Notes: generated from the letters alone by a model not told the origin. Numbered from the stretch's first letter, positions 1 through 9,539 are shown. The stretch: DNA of 64,000 bases from Shinisaurus crocodilurus (GCA_021292165.1 CM037878.1:6698804-6762803); one strand, 5' to 3'. Translations and numbers: made by a program.

Positions 1-520
1 GGGTTCCTGTAACTTGAGCCCATTATTCCTTGTCCTGCAAACTGGGATGATCAAGAAGAGATCCTGGCCCGCCTCTTTATGACAACCCTTGAAGTACTGG
101 AAGAGTGCTATCATATATCTCCCCTCAGTCTCCTCTTCTGAAGGCTAAACATGCCCAGTTCTTTCAGTCTCTCCTCATAGGGCCTTGTTTCCAGTCCCTT
201 TATCATCTTTGTTGCCCTCCTCTGAAACCTCTCCAGTTTGTCTACGTCCTTCTTAAAGTGTGGTGCCCAGAACTGGACGCAGGACTCAAGATGAGGCCTA
301 ACCAGTGCCGAGTAAAGGGGAATTATCACTTCCCACGATTTGGAAGCTATACTTCTATTAATGCAGCCCAAAATAGCATTTGCCTTCTTTGCAGCCACAT
401 CGCATTGCTGGCTCATATTCCGCTTGTGATCTACAACAGTTCAAAAATCCTTCTCGCTTGTAGTCTTGTTGAGCCAAGTGTCCCCCATCCTCTAACTGTG
501 CATTTGGTTTCTTTTTCCTA
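1..520 (-). mobile_element. CR1 LINE fragment, ORF2 C-terminal region, minus strand
   Basis: The minus strand encodes typical CR1 reverse-transcriptase tail protein: [40 protein letters not shown], then [13 protein letters not shown]. The element runs off the left edge, so its 3' end is outside. Frame breaks appear after RLRGD. The right part (about 380-520) matches the codons upstream of that block in other CR1 copies. It lies in the IL1RAP intron. Confidence 0.8.
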
Positions 521-891
521 GGAGCAGAACATGAGCATCAGTACATATAAATTAAATAAATTAGCATATGCAAATATTATGCAAGTTAGTGTCCTCTTTT
601 GCCCTCTTTTTTGGTAATACCTTAACATTTTTTATTGGGGGGGGGGAATGTGTAAGTTGCCACCCGACACAGCATGACGTGCTCCACATTGACAGATTCA
701 CTAGATGCAACAAATATGGTGTCTGGTGGCACGTTAAAGACAGATAAATTAATTATGTGGCACACAAGCTCTTGTGGACTAAAGTCCACCCCACCCAGTG
801 CATGAAGGGCGATATCCGACCTCTGCGTGGAGGGGTTGGGCAGAGATCTGGCCGGCCGCCTCTGACTGCCGTTCTCTGCGTTTCCCCTTAG
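521..891 (+). other. IL1RAP: 3' part of the last IL1RAP intron
   Basis: Non-coding sequence ahead of the exon. It ends with a pyrimidine-rich stretch (873-889) and the AG acceptor at 890-891. A short repeat related to 10868-10960 lies at 541-630, and a G-run lies at 638-647. In-frame codons left of 891 look unrelated to TIR protein, which supports the splice site rather than an ORF start at 798. Confidence 0.75.
541..630. repeat. Short unnamed interspersed repeat, copy 1
   Basis: Shares ACATATAAATTA, a GCATA/GCAAAT stretch and TTGCCCTCTTTTTT followed by GGT.ATACC with 10868-10960. Both copies lie next to CR1 fragments. I do not recognise the family. Confidence 0.5.
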
Positions 892-1637
892 ATATCACGG
901 AAGCCATCTTTGACTTCATTCAGAGGAGCCGGAAGATGATTGTGGTCCTGAGTCCTGACTATTTGCTGGAGAAAAGCGTCAGCATGCTGGAGTTCAAGCT
1001 GGGACTCCTGTGTCAGAACAACATTGCCACCAAACTCGTGGTGGTGGAGTACCGGCCGCTCCAGCAGGCCCACCCCAGCGTCCAGCAGCTGAAGGAGTCC
1101 GTCGCCTTCGTCTCGTGGAGGGGGGAAAGATCCAAACGCCCGGGCTCCACGTTCTGGAAGGCCCTGCGCCTCGCCTTGCCGCTGCGGAGCTTGAGCGCCG
1201 CGGGCAGCTCAGCCTGGAACGAAAGCTGCTCTTCGCACTCCGACATGAGCTTGGACCACGCCCAGAAGAAGAGGGGGCGCTTGAAAGGGCCGCCGGCGGC
1301 GGAAGGGCAGGGCTCCAGGCTGAAGGGCATCCCTGTCCAAAGAGGGCTTGCCCCGCTGCCCAGGCTAAAGGCCAAAGAACACGCTGCCAAGCCTTTCCTG
1401 GCCTGCCGGTGCTGCGTGGCATACTGCAATGAGAACCACAAGCCCGGGAGCCGCGGCCAAGCCGTGGCCAAATCCAAGCGGGAGACGCAGCTCCACGGGC
1501 CGCTCGCGGGAGAGCCGACGGCGCTGCTCCGGCTCCCGAAGGGCCAGAAGCCTCAGCCTCCGGCGTCACAGATGTCCGCCCTCGGCCGCCGCCGTTACGC
1601 AGACTTGTCAAACAACAACGACTTTGACGTCCTCTAG
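892..1637 (+). CDS. IL1RAP: IL1RAP terminal coding exon, isoform b (IL-1RAcPb) C-terminus
   Basis: Last coding exon of the interleukin-1 receptor accessory protein, neuronal splice form. A pyrimidine-rich acceptor ends in AG at 890-891. The exon opens in phase 1, so the first codon is completed by a G from the upstream exon, and it runs 247 full codons to TAG at 1635-1637. Counting the split codon as residue 1, the second half of a cytoplasmic TIR domain is seen: VVLSPDY near 18-24, CQNNIATKLVVVEYRP near 41-56, and the box 3 FW pair at 88-89 in FWKALRLALP. An isoform-specific tail follows, with a Cys cluster CRCCVAYC (162-169) and the ending DLSNNNDFDVL. From family knowledge, this form replaces the TIR end of the ubiquitous receptor, signals poorly through MyD88, and acts at neuronal membranes in IL-1 modulation and synapse organisation. 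Upstream exons lie left of the window. Identification is from remembered human IL-1RAcPb; IL1RAPL1/2 are less likely because of the tail. Confidence 0.9.
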
Positions 1638-1767
1638 CTGACGGCCGGAGCGTGGCTCTCACACAACCTCCTGGGTTTTAGGAGGAGGGCGAGAAGGTCT
1701 CCGCTCCAGTGGAGGGCGGGAAGGTCTTGGAATAAGGGAGCCAGCAGAGTGATGCCATGCTCTAAGG

Positions 1768-1902
1768 CAGTGTTCTCCAACCTTGGGTCCCCAGATGTTT
1801 TTGGCCTGTAACTCCCAGCATGCCCCAGCCAGCGTAGCTGGCTGGGGCATGCTGGGAGTTGCAGGCCAAAAACATCTGGGGACCCAAGGTTGGAGAACAC
1901 TG
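1768..1902. mobile_element. Palindromic hAT MITE, family A (135 bp)
   Basis: Almost perfect inverted repeat starting CAGTGTTCTCCAACCTTGGG and ending with its complement. The arms meet at the CCAGCCAGC/GCTGGCTGG centre. Flanks are CTCTAAGG (1760-1767) and CTTTAAGG (1903-1910), an 8-bp target duplication with one mismatch. TIR and duplication length fit hAT. It is in the putative IL1RAP 3' UTR and could fold into a long hairpin in the transcript. Confidence 0.85.
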
Positions 1903-2189
1903 CTTTAAGGAGAGGCGTGTTTGTTTGCACATGGCAGCGGGAGTGTCTCGGAGGCCACCCTAGATGCTGGCGGGCCTGCTCCGTGGGATTTCATGGAGAG
2001 AGAGAGAGAGATCCCTCCTCCTCCCAAGCAAGCAATCGTTTCAAATATTGTCCTGAAATTAGGTACATTTCATAATGGCAGTCGCTGGAAAAGGCGAGCT
2101 AGCTTGCGGTGCCTGGAGAGCGTTGGCTTTAGGAGGCATTTACGGGGTGCCTCGTCCCACAAAAGCAGGAGGATGCCATCGGAGATCTG

Positions 2190-2285
2190 GCGCCCTCCAG
2201 ATGCGTTGGTCTTGGCCACACCGGCTGGGAATGATGGGAGTTGCAGTCCAACACGTCTGCAGGGGGCCAGGTTGGGAAGGGGGGG
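2190..2285. mobile_element. Palindromic MITE, family B, degraded copy
   Basis: Arms carry GCCCTCCAGATGCGTTGG and the inverted CCAACACGTCTGCAGGG around ATGATGGGAGTTGCAG. Family B resembles family A in its centre but has GTGCCCTCCAGATGTGTTGG arms. The target duplication is not readable here. Confidence 0.6.
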
Positions 2286-2429
2286 TGTCTGGTATGAAGG
2301 AATGAGAGGCAGGCCGCTGTGTTGCAGCTATGGGCCACGGCACCCTCTCCTGCATTTCTACTTTAAATTATGATCTGGAGTCAGTTGTCTCGAGTTAGGG
2401 AAGGGCTCTGCCAGGAAAGCAAAAAAAAA

Positions 2430-2457
2430 AGAAAGAAAGAAAGAAAGAAAGAAAGAG
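2430..2457 (+). repeat. (GAAA)n microsatellite
   Basis: A run of A bases grading into about seven GAAA units. Confidence 0.9.
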
Positions 2458-2750
2458 ATGATAGGGTGACAAAGAAATCCAAAAATGCTTTTTAAAATTT
2501 TAAATTAAATACAAACACATTCTGTGTCTTTTTGGGTCGGGGTGGTGGTGGTGATGTTTCATTTGGGAAGACAGTTCAGACTTTTGCTTTGGTGCTGTTG
2601 CCATACTAAAGACATTTTGATAAACAATTAAAAGAACGCTATACCCCCCCCACACACCTTAAAGTGGATAGACTTATGAAGGGGGGAAAAAGGGCAAGAC
2701 ATTTGCAGCAAAGTTGTTTGAAATTAAAGTTTCATTTCTGTGAATGATTG

Positions 2751-3806
2751 AAAAGCATCTCTGCTCACGGATTCCTTTTATTGCATGGTTTCTAAAACTC
2801 GGTTTCTCCCCTGAACATGTGTCGGTTTATCTTCATCGGCGGGGGCATTGCTATGGCAACAGCAGGACCCACTTTCATTCCAGAAAGTCTGCCCCCCCCC
2901 CGTGCCCCCTTGCCCAGGGAGTGGGGAGTAGCAGGGAAGCCACATCAAGAGGCCTGTGTGCAGGGGGCGCGTAGAGTTAGTGATGGGCGAACTCTCCTGG
3001 TTAGACGCAGGGCAGAGAAAGACAAGCGATTTCCCCACAAACACGGTTTATTCCGAGCCTCGGTCACGTTGGACCGCGCCGCATTCCCAGAGAAGTGATC
3101 CAGGTGCAGGAATAGCTGGATCTGTCAGCTTCACTTGCTCCTACATTCAATTTCCCCCCCCCCATCCCATGAAGAAATTTGCAAATTTTGATAAGTTCTT
3201 ATCAAACAATGACCTGAATGAAACTCGCCCCCATCTGCATGGGCCAAATTCCATAGGTACAGCTGTCCCCAACATAAGAGAGGACCAGGATCCAAGAGGA
3301 GAGGGCTGGTGACTAGGCCTCCCTCCGCAGGGGAAAAGAAGCCAGAGACCTCCTGGGGGTCCCTCTGAGGCAGGGCAGACACTGGAGAAGCAGCCGGATG
3401 GCTGAAGTTGCTGGTTGTTGAGATGATTCCCCCGTTTGTCGCCTGGTTGCCTCTCAGGTGTGACCACAAAGTCTTGCAGGATCCCTGGTTGTTGGTCTAT
3501 CTGTAAATACATTTTTTATTTCTTCTGGGAATCCTTTGGGTGGGGAAATACACGACTCCTTCGTCAACTTGGGTGAAATGGCGGCGCTCATCTAACCGAA
3601 CGCTCCTGGCACACAGCAGCACTTAATCTATATTCCCCCGATTCCAGAGGAGAAGCAGCCGAGGCACGAGGTGCTGGGAAACGTGGGTGTTCTCGGAGTG
3701 GGGGGTGAAGAGCGGGAGCCGGATGGCCAAAGGCACTGCCAACCGCGAGCCTCTCTTGCACAAGGCCCTCTTGCCGTCCACCCCGGAGGCAGCAGGCCCC
3801 TGACAG
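2751..3806. other. Intergenic, no gene recognised
   Basis: No confident gene or repeat. C/G homopolymer runs lie near 2892 and 3157. Short open frames here lack splice context or recognisable protein. Confidence 0.5.
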
Positions 3807-4570
3807 TTGCTGGGGAACATGAGCGGGAGGGTGCCATTGCGCTCATGCCTAGACTACTGTAATGCGCTCTATGTGGGGTTACCCTTGAAGACGGTTCGGA
3901 AGCTACAGCTGGTACAGAACGCGGCGGCTCGCCTGGTTAAAGGCAGCCGCCGGCGGGATCACATCACTCCAGTGCTCAAGGAGCTGCACTGGCTACCAGT
4001 TGCTTGCCGAGCCGAATTCAAGGTGTTGGTTTTGACCTTTAAAACCCTATACGGCTCCGGTCCAGTCTATCTCACTCTCCAGCAACACCAAGTAGGCTGC
4101 TCAACAAGATCTGCCACAGACGGCCTTCTCCTTGTCCCTTCAGCCAGAGCAGCTAGACTGGTGGGGACGAGGAAGAGGGCCTTTTCTGTGGCGGCCCCCG
4201 TACTGTGGAACACTCTCCCGAGTGACCTTCGCCATGCCCCCTCTCTGCTGAGCTTCCGCCGCTCACTAAAAACTTGGCTGTTCAGGCGGGAATATGGGGT
4301 GGGCTAAGATTTTTTTAAAAAATTATATTGTTTTAAATGTATTTTATCTTGTTTTTATCCTATGTACATCGCCCAGGGTGGCCGGTGGCCGGCCAGATGG
4401 GCGATAAATAAATGTAAATAATAAATAATAAATAAATAAATGCCCTGTTTGTGGGCTTCCCACCAGGCATCCCACTGGTTGGCCAATGGCCACTCTGGGA
4501 AGAGAACGCCGGGCTAGGCAGGCCTTTGGTCTGATCCAGCACCAGGGCTCTGCTTAAGTTCTTGCTGTCA
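3807..4570 (+). mobile_element. Retroposon 3' fragment, host of a nested L2-like LINE
   Basis: Left piece GCTGGGGAACATGAGCGGG (about 3809-3849) and right piece TGTGGGCTTCCCACCAGGC through TCTGATCCAGCACCAGGGC (about 4445-4560) are the two halves of one squamate retroposon end. Other copies lie near 23.7, 24.1, 32.1, 41.1 and 44.2 kb. They are split exactly by the L2-like insertion at 3850-4439. Confidence 0.65.
3850..4439 (+). mobile_element. L2-like LINE, 5'-truncated, nested with target duplication
   Basis: Encodes the ORF2 C-terminus: [52 protein letters not shown], ending [13 protein letters not shown] 3' UTR with a GCCCAGGGTGGCCGG block and an AATA-rich tail follows. ATGCC flanks both ends (3845-3849, 4440-4444). 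A deletion near 4070-4085 removes the LKERL codons. Dead fragment. Confidence 0.85.
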
Positions 4571-5352
4571 TGGAAATGAGTGGGAGCTGCACCTCGAGCA
4601 GGGGAACTTAGCTCTGAGTGGATCATACTCCGTGCTGATTAGCCCTTTGGACTTTCCGTCTCGTGCGCTAGGACGCACTGGATGAGCATCATCAGCAGAG
4701 AAAGCATTGGATGTCGCAACCCCTTTTCAGATCTCCACAGACCAGGTAAAAGGCTCCTTTTATGCTACAATCAGTCTTAGAGACAACTGCCCAGCTGCCC
4801 CCCAACAAGCTTAGGGCCAAACATGGGAGGTCCGTGATCAAGTTCTCGCAACGTTTTTGTTTGGACCTTACTGCAGCCGCAAGAGATGTGAGAGCTTTCA
4901 GTTCAATTGACAAAAATGGCGCTGTTCAACCTCCCTTCGCTATGCCATCTTCCTAATCTGAATCTCACCCCCAAAGCTGCTGCTTGCCCCATGGGGGTCA
5001 GGAAGGATGGGCCTCCGTTTCTTTTCCCCCCAGATAGCAACAAATCCTGAACCTCAGATCTACAATCACTCAGGCCCGACTGTCCTCCTGGATACATTGA
5101 TCTCTTCGCTCTTAAAATGATTGTGTGCGGGTGCATAAATTGCATTTTATTATACATATTGTTTCTAGTTTCACATGCTGCTTATGGCTTGAAAGATTTC
5201 GGTTTTAATAATCCTGGACTCAACACAAAAATAATACATTTTTAAAAAATCTTAGGTAATGAGTATCACTGAAGCGTGAAATTAAAGTTATTTGAGAGGA
5301 CCAGAAGCACTTTAAAGTGAAAGGGGACTACCAATAAGATCTAAATTCAGAG
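4571..5352. other. Intergenic, nothing recognised
   Basis: No gene, RNA or repeat family that I can name. Confidence 0.5.
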
Positions 5353-5357
5353 ATGGG

Positions 5358-5362
<5 letters not shown>

Positions 5363-5402
<40 letters not shown>

Positions 5403-5418
5403 ATGTGCGTGTGTGTGG
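5363..5418 (+). repeat. (GT)n microsatellite
   Basis: About twenty GT units, then imperfect GCATGTGCGTGTG. The Val/Cys-rich frame read through it is an artefact. Confidence 0.95.
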
Positions 5419-6255
5419 GGGGGCAGGGGGGGTTCCCTTATGAAACAGTTGTGTGAAAGGCAGCCACACTTCCCTGCAGGCCTGGATGCCTTTCAGGGTG
5501 ACCTTCAGGCCTGTTACTCCCCCCCCCCATCAGCCGCCGTTTGGGGGCAGAGGGAGACCCTCTCTCTGAAACAGATGCAGGCTCAGTCCGTCTCTTTTTC
5601 CTTCTCAAAAGCAAGATTAACGATTTCCTGTGTGGCTCCTGGAAGGCCCATGGAGATGGGCCTTCCTGCGAATTGGCAGTGGATCCCAGAAGTTCCCCCT
5701 AGAGACGCATTTTCGGACAAGAATGTGCCCGTGCTATATTTACTCCCATTCCTCATCCATTACGTCCCCCGATTAACTGTATTTTCACAGTCCTGACACA
5801 TGTGTATGCTCAAAATAGCTCTGTGGCTCCTGCCCCTGGGGAAACGGCTTTTTATACATTGCGTCCATTAAGTGCATCTCTCTCTCTTTCTCTCTCTCTC
5901 TTTTTTTTTATTAAAATAAACCTTTTCAGAGAAGCAGCTGGTCTCCCCCTTCCAGGATTCCATCTTCGCAAGGTCAGCAACCTCCGGGCACGAGGCATAT
6001 GGAATGTGGCCCCCCAATAGGTCAGTCCTGAATAAGAGCAGCCTGTTTCTGTCAAGACTCCCCCCCCGCCCCAAGCACAGGGCAGGCCTCCGAGCAATGT
6101 TAAGAGACGCTTCTTCCAAGCAAAGGCTTAAGAAGAGAGCCATGTGAATGTAAGAGAAATCTCAGAATCTTATCCATATGGTAACACTGATCTTGGTTCT
6201 TCGGGTTCGGGGAGCTGATACAGCTGGGGATACCTGGTGCAAGCCATTAAGTAGG
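5419..6255. other. Intergenic with short CT-rich tract
   Basis: Holds a CTCT/T-rich tract (about 5876-5910) and C-runs near 5520 and 6060. No gene recognised. Confidence 0.5.
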
Positions 6256-6258
6256 TAA

Positions 6259-6759
6259 GGGCGCAATCCTATGCACATTTAGACAAAAAAAAGTCCCACA
6301 ACTCTCAGCATTCCTGGCTGGGAAATGCTGGGAGTTGTGGGACTTTTTTTCATAGAATCATAGAATACCGTAGAGTTGGAAGAGGCCTATAAGACCACTG
6401 AGTCCAACCCCCTGCTCAATGCAGGAATCCAGGTCAAAGCATCCCTGACAGATGGCCGTCCAGATTCAACTTGAATGCCTCCAGAGTGGGAGAGCTCACC
6501 ACCTCCCTAGGTAATTGGTTCCATTGTCTTATTGCTCTAACAGTCAAGAATTTTTTCCTGATGTTTAGGTGGAATCTGGGTTCCTGTAACTTGAGCCCAT
6601 TATTCCGTGTCCTGCAAACTGGGATGGTCGAGAAGAGATCCTGGCCCTCCTCTGTGTGACATCCCTTCAAGTACTTGAAGACTGCTGTCATATCTCCCCT
6701 CAGTCTCCTCTTCTGAAGGCTAAACATGCCCAGTTCTGTCTAAACGTGCAAAGGATGGC
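6259..6759. mobile_element. Palindromic MITE, family C, split by a CR1
   Basis: Left arm starts GGGCGCAATCCTATGCAC after TAA and runs through ACAACTCTCAGCATTCC to a run of T at 6350. The right arm resumes as TCTAAACGTGCAAAGGAT after the CR1 at 6351-6736. Intact family C (40534-40641) has the same arms and a TAA duplication. Confidence 0.65.
6351..6736 (-). mobile_element. CR1 LINE 3' end, minus strand
   Basis: The minus strand reads [52 protein letters not shown], ending HLSGML. The CR1 3' UTR and a TAGAATCATAG-type reiterated tail follow at the left end. 5'-truncated; the frame is open over its short length. Confidence 0.88.
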
Positions 6760-6830
6760 TAATGGCAAGGGATTCTGGGAGCTGTAGTCCAGCAACATCT
6801 GGGGGCCCAAGGTTGGAGAGCCCTGCCTTA
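6751..6830. mobile_element. Half palindrome related to hAT families A/B
   Basis: GGGAGCTGTAGTCCAGCAAC then CATCTGGGGGCCCAAGG and TTGGAGAGCCCTG. It matches the right arm of the copy at 49199-49336; the left arm is missing or decayed. Confidence 0.55.
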
Positions 6831-6966
6831 GTGGATGCAAAAGGCAGGTTGCCACTCCAGCAATTTGGCACACGTGTGAGAGGTGATCTGAAGGTCTTGG
6901 AAAAGGGCTAAAAGTGCTCTGCGTAGAGAGATTTGGGACAAGCGAGAGCTGTCTTTGTGGGGGTGT

Positions 6967-7080
6967 CATAGAATCGGAGAGTTGGAAGGGATCTCAGAGA
7001 ACATCTAGTCCAACCCCTTGCACAACGCAGGCTCTGCAATGTAGCATCCCTGTGAGATGGCTGCCCAGCCTCTGCTTATA
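6967..7080 (-). mobile_element. CR1 3' end, diverged subfamily, minus strand
   Basis: CATAGAATCGGAGAGTTGG, ATCTAGTCCAACCCC and a Trp/Cys-rich C-terminal stretch resemble the CR1 end with many substitutions. An older subfamily than the 6351 copy. Confidence 0.6.
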
Positions 7081-7094
7081 CTCTGCTTAAATAT

Positions 7095-7300
7095 CAGCGA
7101 AGGGCCACAGCTCATCGGCAGAGCCCCTGCCTGGCATGCAGAAGGTCCCGGGTTCAATCCCCGGCATCTTCAGGTCGGGCTGGAAACCTTGGAGAGCCAT
7201 TGCTGCCGGTCAGTGTCAACAATACTGGCAAGCTGGGTCGAGGGCCTGGCGTTTGCAGCAGCTCCCAAGGCAGCCTGTTCTACTGCTGCTGAACAGCTCT
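7095..7300 (+). mobile_element. tRNA-derived SINE, plus strand
   Basis: The tRNA-like head has box A ACAGCTCATCGGCAGAGC and box B GGTTCAATCC. The body GGAAACCTTGGAGAGCC...CAGTGTCAACAATACTGG follows, as in the minus copies at 41718, 35880 and 59215. Probably inactive. Confidence 0.7.
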
Positions 7301-7747
7301 CACAGTCGGTTACTGGGCCTTCTTTGTTGAACGAAAGCTACTAAAAGAGGCGCTGGCGTGACGCCCTCTGCCTTGGCTATCTTATAGAACGCCCCCGAGT
7401 GTGTGCAGAGTGCCCTCCCCATGAGTCGCTGCCAGGGAACAAGGATTAGTGCCCCCACACAAGGAAGGAGGGCTGCAGTTTGCGAGTTGCAGAGCATGGC
7501 TTGCGTGCAAGGCCCAGAACCTCTCTTTAGGGTACCAATGCGGAGTACCGAGGCTTTTCTGCCACAGCAAGGACTTCAGTGCTCAGCCTCTTCAGCTGTT
7601 GCCTTGGCACTGTGGCTGGAAGAAGTGGACTTTGGGAGAATTTATCAAAATGGCAGCAACTATCCCGTCACACTGTTGTGAGCGCCCCTTTTAGAAATGA
7701 CAATTGAATCGTCTGGCTTCTGTATTTCCTTTAACGGCCCCATAAAA

Positions 7748-7862
7748 CAGCCTTCCCCAAGCTGGTGCTCCTCCAGATGTGTTGGACTACAACTCTCAGC
7801 ACTGGGGATGCTGGGAGCTTTAGTCCAATTCATCTGGAGGAGCACCAGGTTGAGAAAGGCTG
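7748..7862. mobile_element. Palindromic hAT MITE, family B (115 bp)
   Basis: Starts CAGCCTTCCCCAAGCTGGTG and ends with the complementary arm GAGAAAGGCTG. Flanks are CCATAAAA (7740-7747) and CCATAAAC (7863-7870), an 8-bp duplication with one mismatch and TA in the middle. Confidence 0.82.
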
Positions 7863-7944
7863 CCATAAACGGTGAGCGGCTTTCAGGATACAAAAGAATC
7901 CCTAGCAGTGTTTGGCCTGGGTCAGATGCTGTTCGGCCGGGTCC

Positions 7945-8050
7945 CCAAACCGAGGCTGAAATCCTATATGCACCTGGAGAGAAGAAGTCCCATTTAAATC
8001 AGTTGGGCTGACTTCCGAATAGACACGGATAAGGGTTGCACTGTGGATCG
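7945..8050. repeat. Family C-related fragment
   Basis: GCTGAAATCCTATATGCACC, then GAGAAGAAGTCCCATTTAAA, a GACTTCCGAATAGACACGG stretch and GGGTTGCACTGTG. These match the diverged arms of the GGGTGCAATCCTATGCA family; compare 49345-49440. Confidence 0.5.
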
Positions 8051-8281
8051 CTTAAAAACCTTTCTCTTTGGGGGTACAGAGGAGAGGAGAATTCGTTTTG
8101 AAAGACATCAAACAGCGTGGTTCCCATTTGCCTGAAGGACTGATTGCCTGTTATGAAAGGAAAATATGCTCGCTGCAGAAATCTCAGGCAAACTCTTGCA
8201 GCCGCCCCCCCCCCCATTTGAAGAGGGGCGGGGAAAGAGGCAGAGGAGACAGGAGGAAGCGCTATAGAGCCAGTGTCTAGT

Positions 8282-8369
8282 CAGTGTTCTCCAACCTTGG
8301 GTTCCCCAGATGTTTTGGCCTACAGTTGCAGGCCAAAAACATCTGGAGACCCAAGGCTGGAGAACGCTG
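8282..8369. mobile_element. Palindromic hAT MITE, family A, centre deleted
   Basis: Both outer arms of family A are present (CAGTGTTCTCCAACCTTGGG; right end GGAGAACGCTG), but the central GCATGCCCCAGCCAGC part is lost. The target duplication is unclear. Confidence 0.75.
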
Positions 8370-8569
8370 GAAGGGGTGTGTGTGTGTTGGGATCTGGGTT
8401 CCAAATTATTACATCCAGGCCACCTGATCATGCCATGCTGGGACCCCACAACTGCTGCCACGAAAAATAATTTGACTCGGGCTGTGCACGTGGAGCTCCG
8501 ATTTCTGCATCGCGCTTCATCACCCAGGGCAAGGAGCACGCGACGCTCACGTCATTTGGGTGCCTCATA

Positions 8570-9128
8570 TTGGGAAGATAGGCGAACAAATGTCAGTGTA
8601 CTGGAAGAAGCAAAGACTACTAGCATTGAAAAAACGATCCTTCAACGCCAACTTCAGTGGACCGGTCATGTTGTTCGAATGCCTGACTGCCGCCTCCCAA
8701 AGCAGTTACTTTACTCCCAACTCAAGGATGGAAAGCGGAATATCGGTGGTCAATATAAGAGGTTTAAAGATGTTCATAAGGCTAATCTAAAAAAATGCAA
8801 TATAAACATCGAAAACTGGGAAGCTCTGGCCCATGAACGATCTAAATGGAGGTCGGCCTTTCACAAAGGTTCCATGGACTTTGAAGAAGCCCGAGTGCAA
8901 GGTGAAAGGGAGAAACGTGCTAAGCGAAAAGCACGTCAAATGAATCCTTTACAGGACCATCTTCCATCTGGTAACCTGTGTCCTCACTGTGGGAAGCTGT
9001 GTGGATCTAGAATTGGCCTCCACAGTCACTTACGGACTCATCGCTAGAGTCTACACAATCTTCTTTAGAATTTCCTCCTTTTATCCCGGAAGACAATCTT
9101 ACTTGGTCACGAGTGATCGCCTGATGAT
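8570..9128 (+). mobile_element. Non-LTR retrotransposon ORF2 C-terminus with C2H2 finger, truncated
   Basis: Codes for DRRTNVSVLEEAKTTSIEK, LQWTGHVVRMPDCRLPKQLL and a basic Lys/Arg region, then a C-terminal C2H2 finger CPHCGKLCGSRIGLHSHLRTHR (cited as two halves: CPHCGKLCGS and RIGLHSHLRTHR) before the stop at 9045-9047. Nearly identical to 44799-45340. Sequence left of 8570 is unrelated, so this is a 5'-truncated insertion. The clade (RTE-, I- or related) is unresolved. Confidence 0.8.
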
Positions 9129-9250
9129 TGGGCAGGAACGGAAGGCATTGTTTATGTCGCGCTGTGTGCATCGTTTTTGCAGTCCGTGGGTAACTCTCCG
9201 CCTGCTTATATCTATTTTTGGGTGCTCCTCCTTTTCCCTGCAGCAGCCCG

Positions 9251-9403
9251 GTGCCCGGGCTCAGCTTGTCTGAGTGTGGAAAGCTAAGCAGGGTCAGGCC
9301 TGGTTATTACTTGGATGGGAGACCCCTCCTCTAGCTTCCTGCATTGAGCAGGGGGTTGGACTCGATGGCCTTGTAGGCCCCTTCCAACTCTATGAATCTA
9401 TCT
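9251..9403 (+). mobile_element. 5S rRNA-derived SINE with CR1 tail, copy 1
   Basis: The head GGCTCAGCTTGTCTGAG then AAGCTAAGCAGGGTC, GGCCTGGTTATTACTTGG and GATGGGAGACC is 5S rRNA sequence. It covers box A, the intermediate element and box C of the type 1 pol III promoter. A short CCTCCTCTAG linker joins it to CTGCATTGAGCAGGGGG...CCTTCCAACTCTATG, the CR1 3' terminus. The same junction occurs at 53740, 62098 and 63066. Confidence 0.85.
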
Positions 9404-9429
9404 ACCGTATATGCCTGATAGTTCAAATA

Positions 9430-9530
9430 CAATACCCGATGTGTTGGACTACTACAACTCCCATCACCCCAGCCCCCCCACCATGCTGGGAGTTGCGGCC
9501 CAACACACCTGGAGGGCACGAGGACAGGCT
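9430..9530. mobile_element. Palindromic MITE, family B, degraded
   Basis: GATGTGTTGGACTACTACAA and the inverted GCCCAACACACCTGGAGGGC around a CCCCAGCC centre. The ends are decayed. Confidence 0.6.
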
Positions 9531-9539
9531 GCCTTGCAG

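Larger units (their letters stand above)
1638..2750 (+). other. IL1RAP: Candidate IL1RAP isoform b 3' UTR
   Basis: Sequence after the stop codon. No canonical AATAAA is seen before a LINE at 4.4 kb, but ATTAAA variants lie at 2504-2509, 2627-2632 and 2723-2728. One palindromic hAT element (1768-1902) and one related palindrome (about 2190-2285) sit inside. The real polyadenylation site cannot be fixed from sequence alone. Confidence 0.35.

Noticed and set aside
798..891. Extension of the IL1RAP frame upstream to an ATG at 798
   Set aside because: The codons before 891 do not resemble TIR protein, and a good splice acceptor sits exactly where similarity starts.
994..1662. Long antisense and shifted frames over the IL1RAP exon
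   Set aside because: Shadows of a GC-rich coding exon; no known domain.
9263..9343. Functional 5S rRNA gene
   Set aside because: Only part of the 5S is present, with substitutions, and it is fused to a CR1 tail in all four copies.
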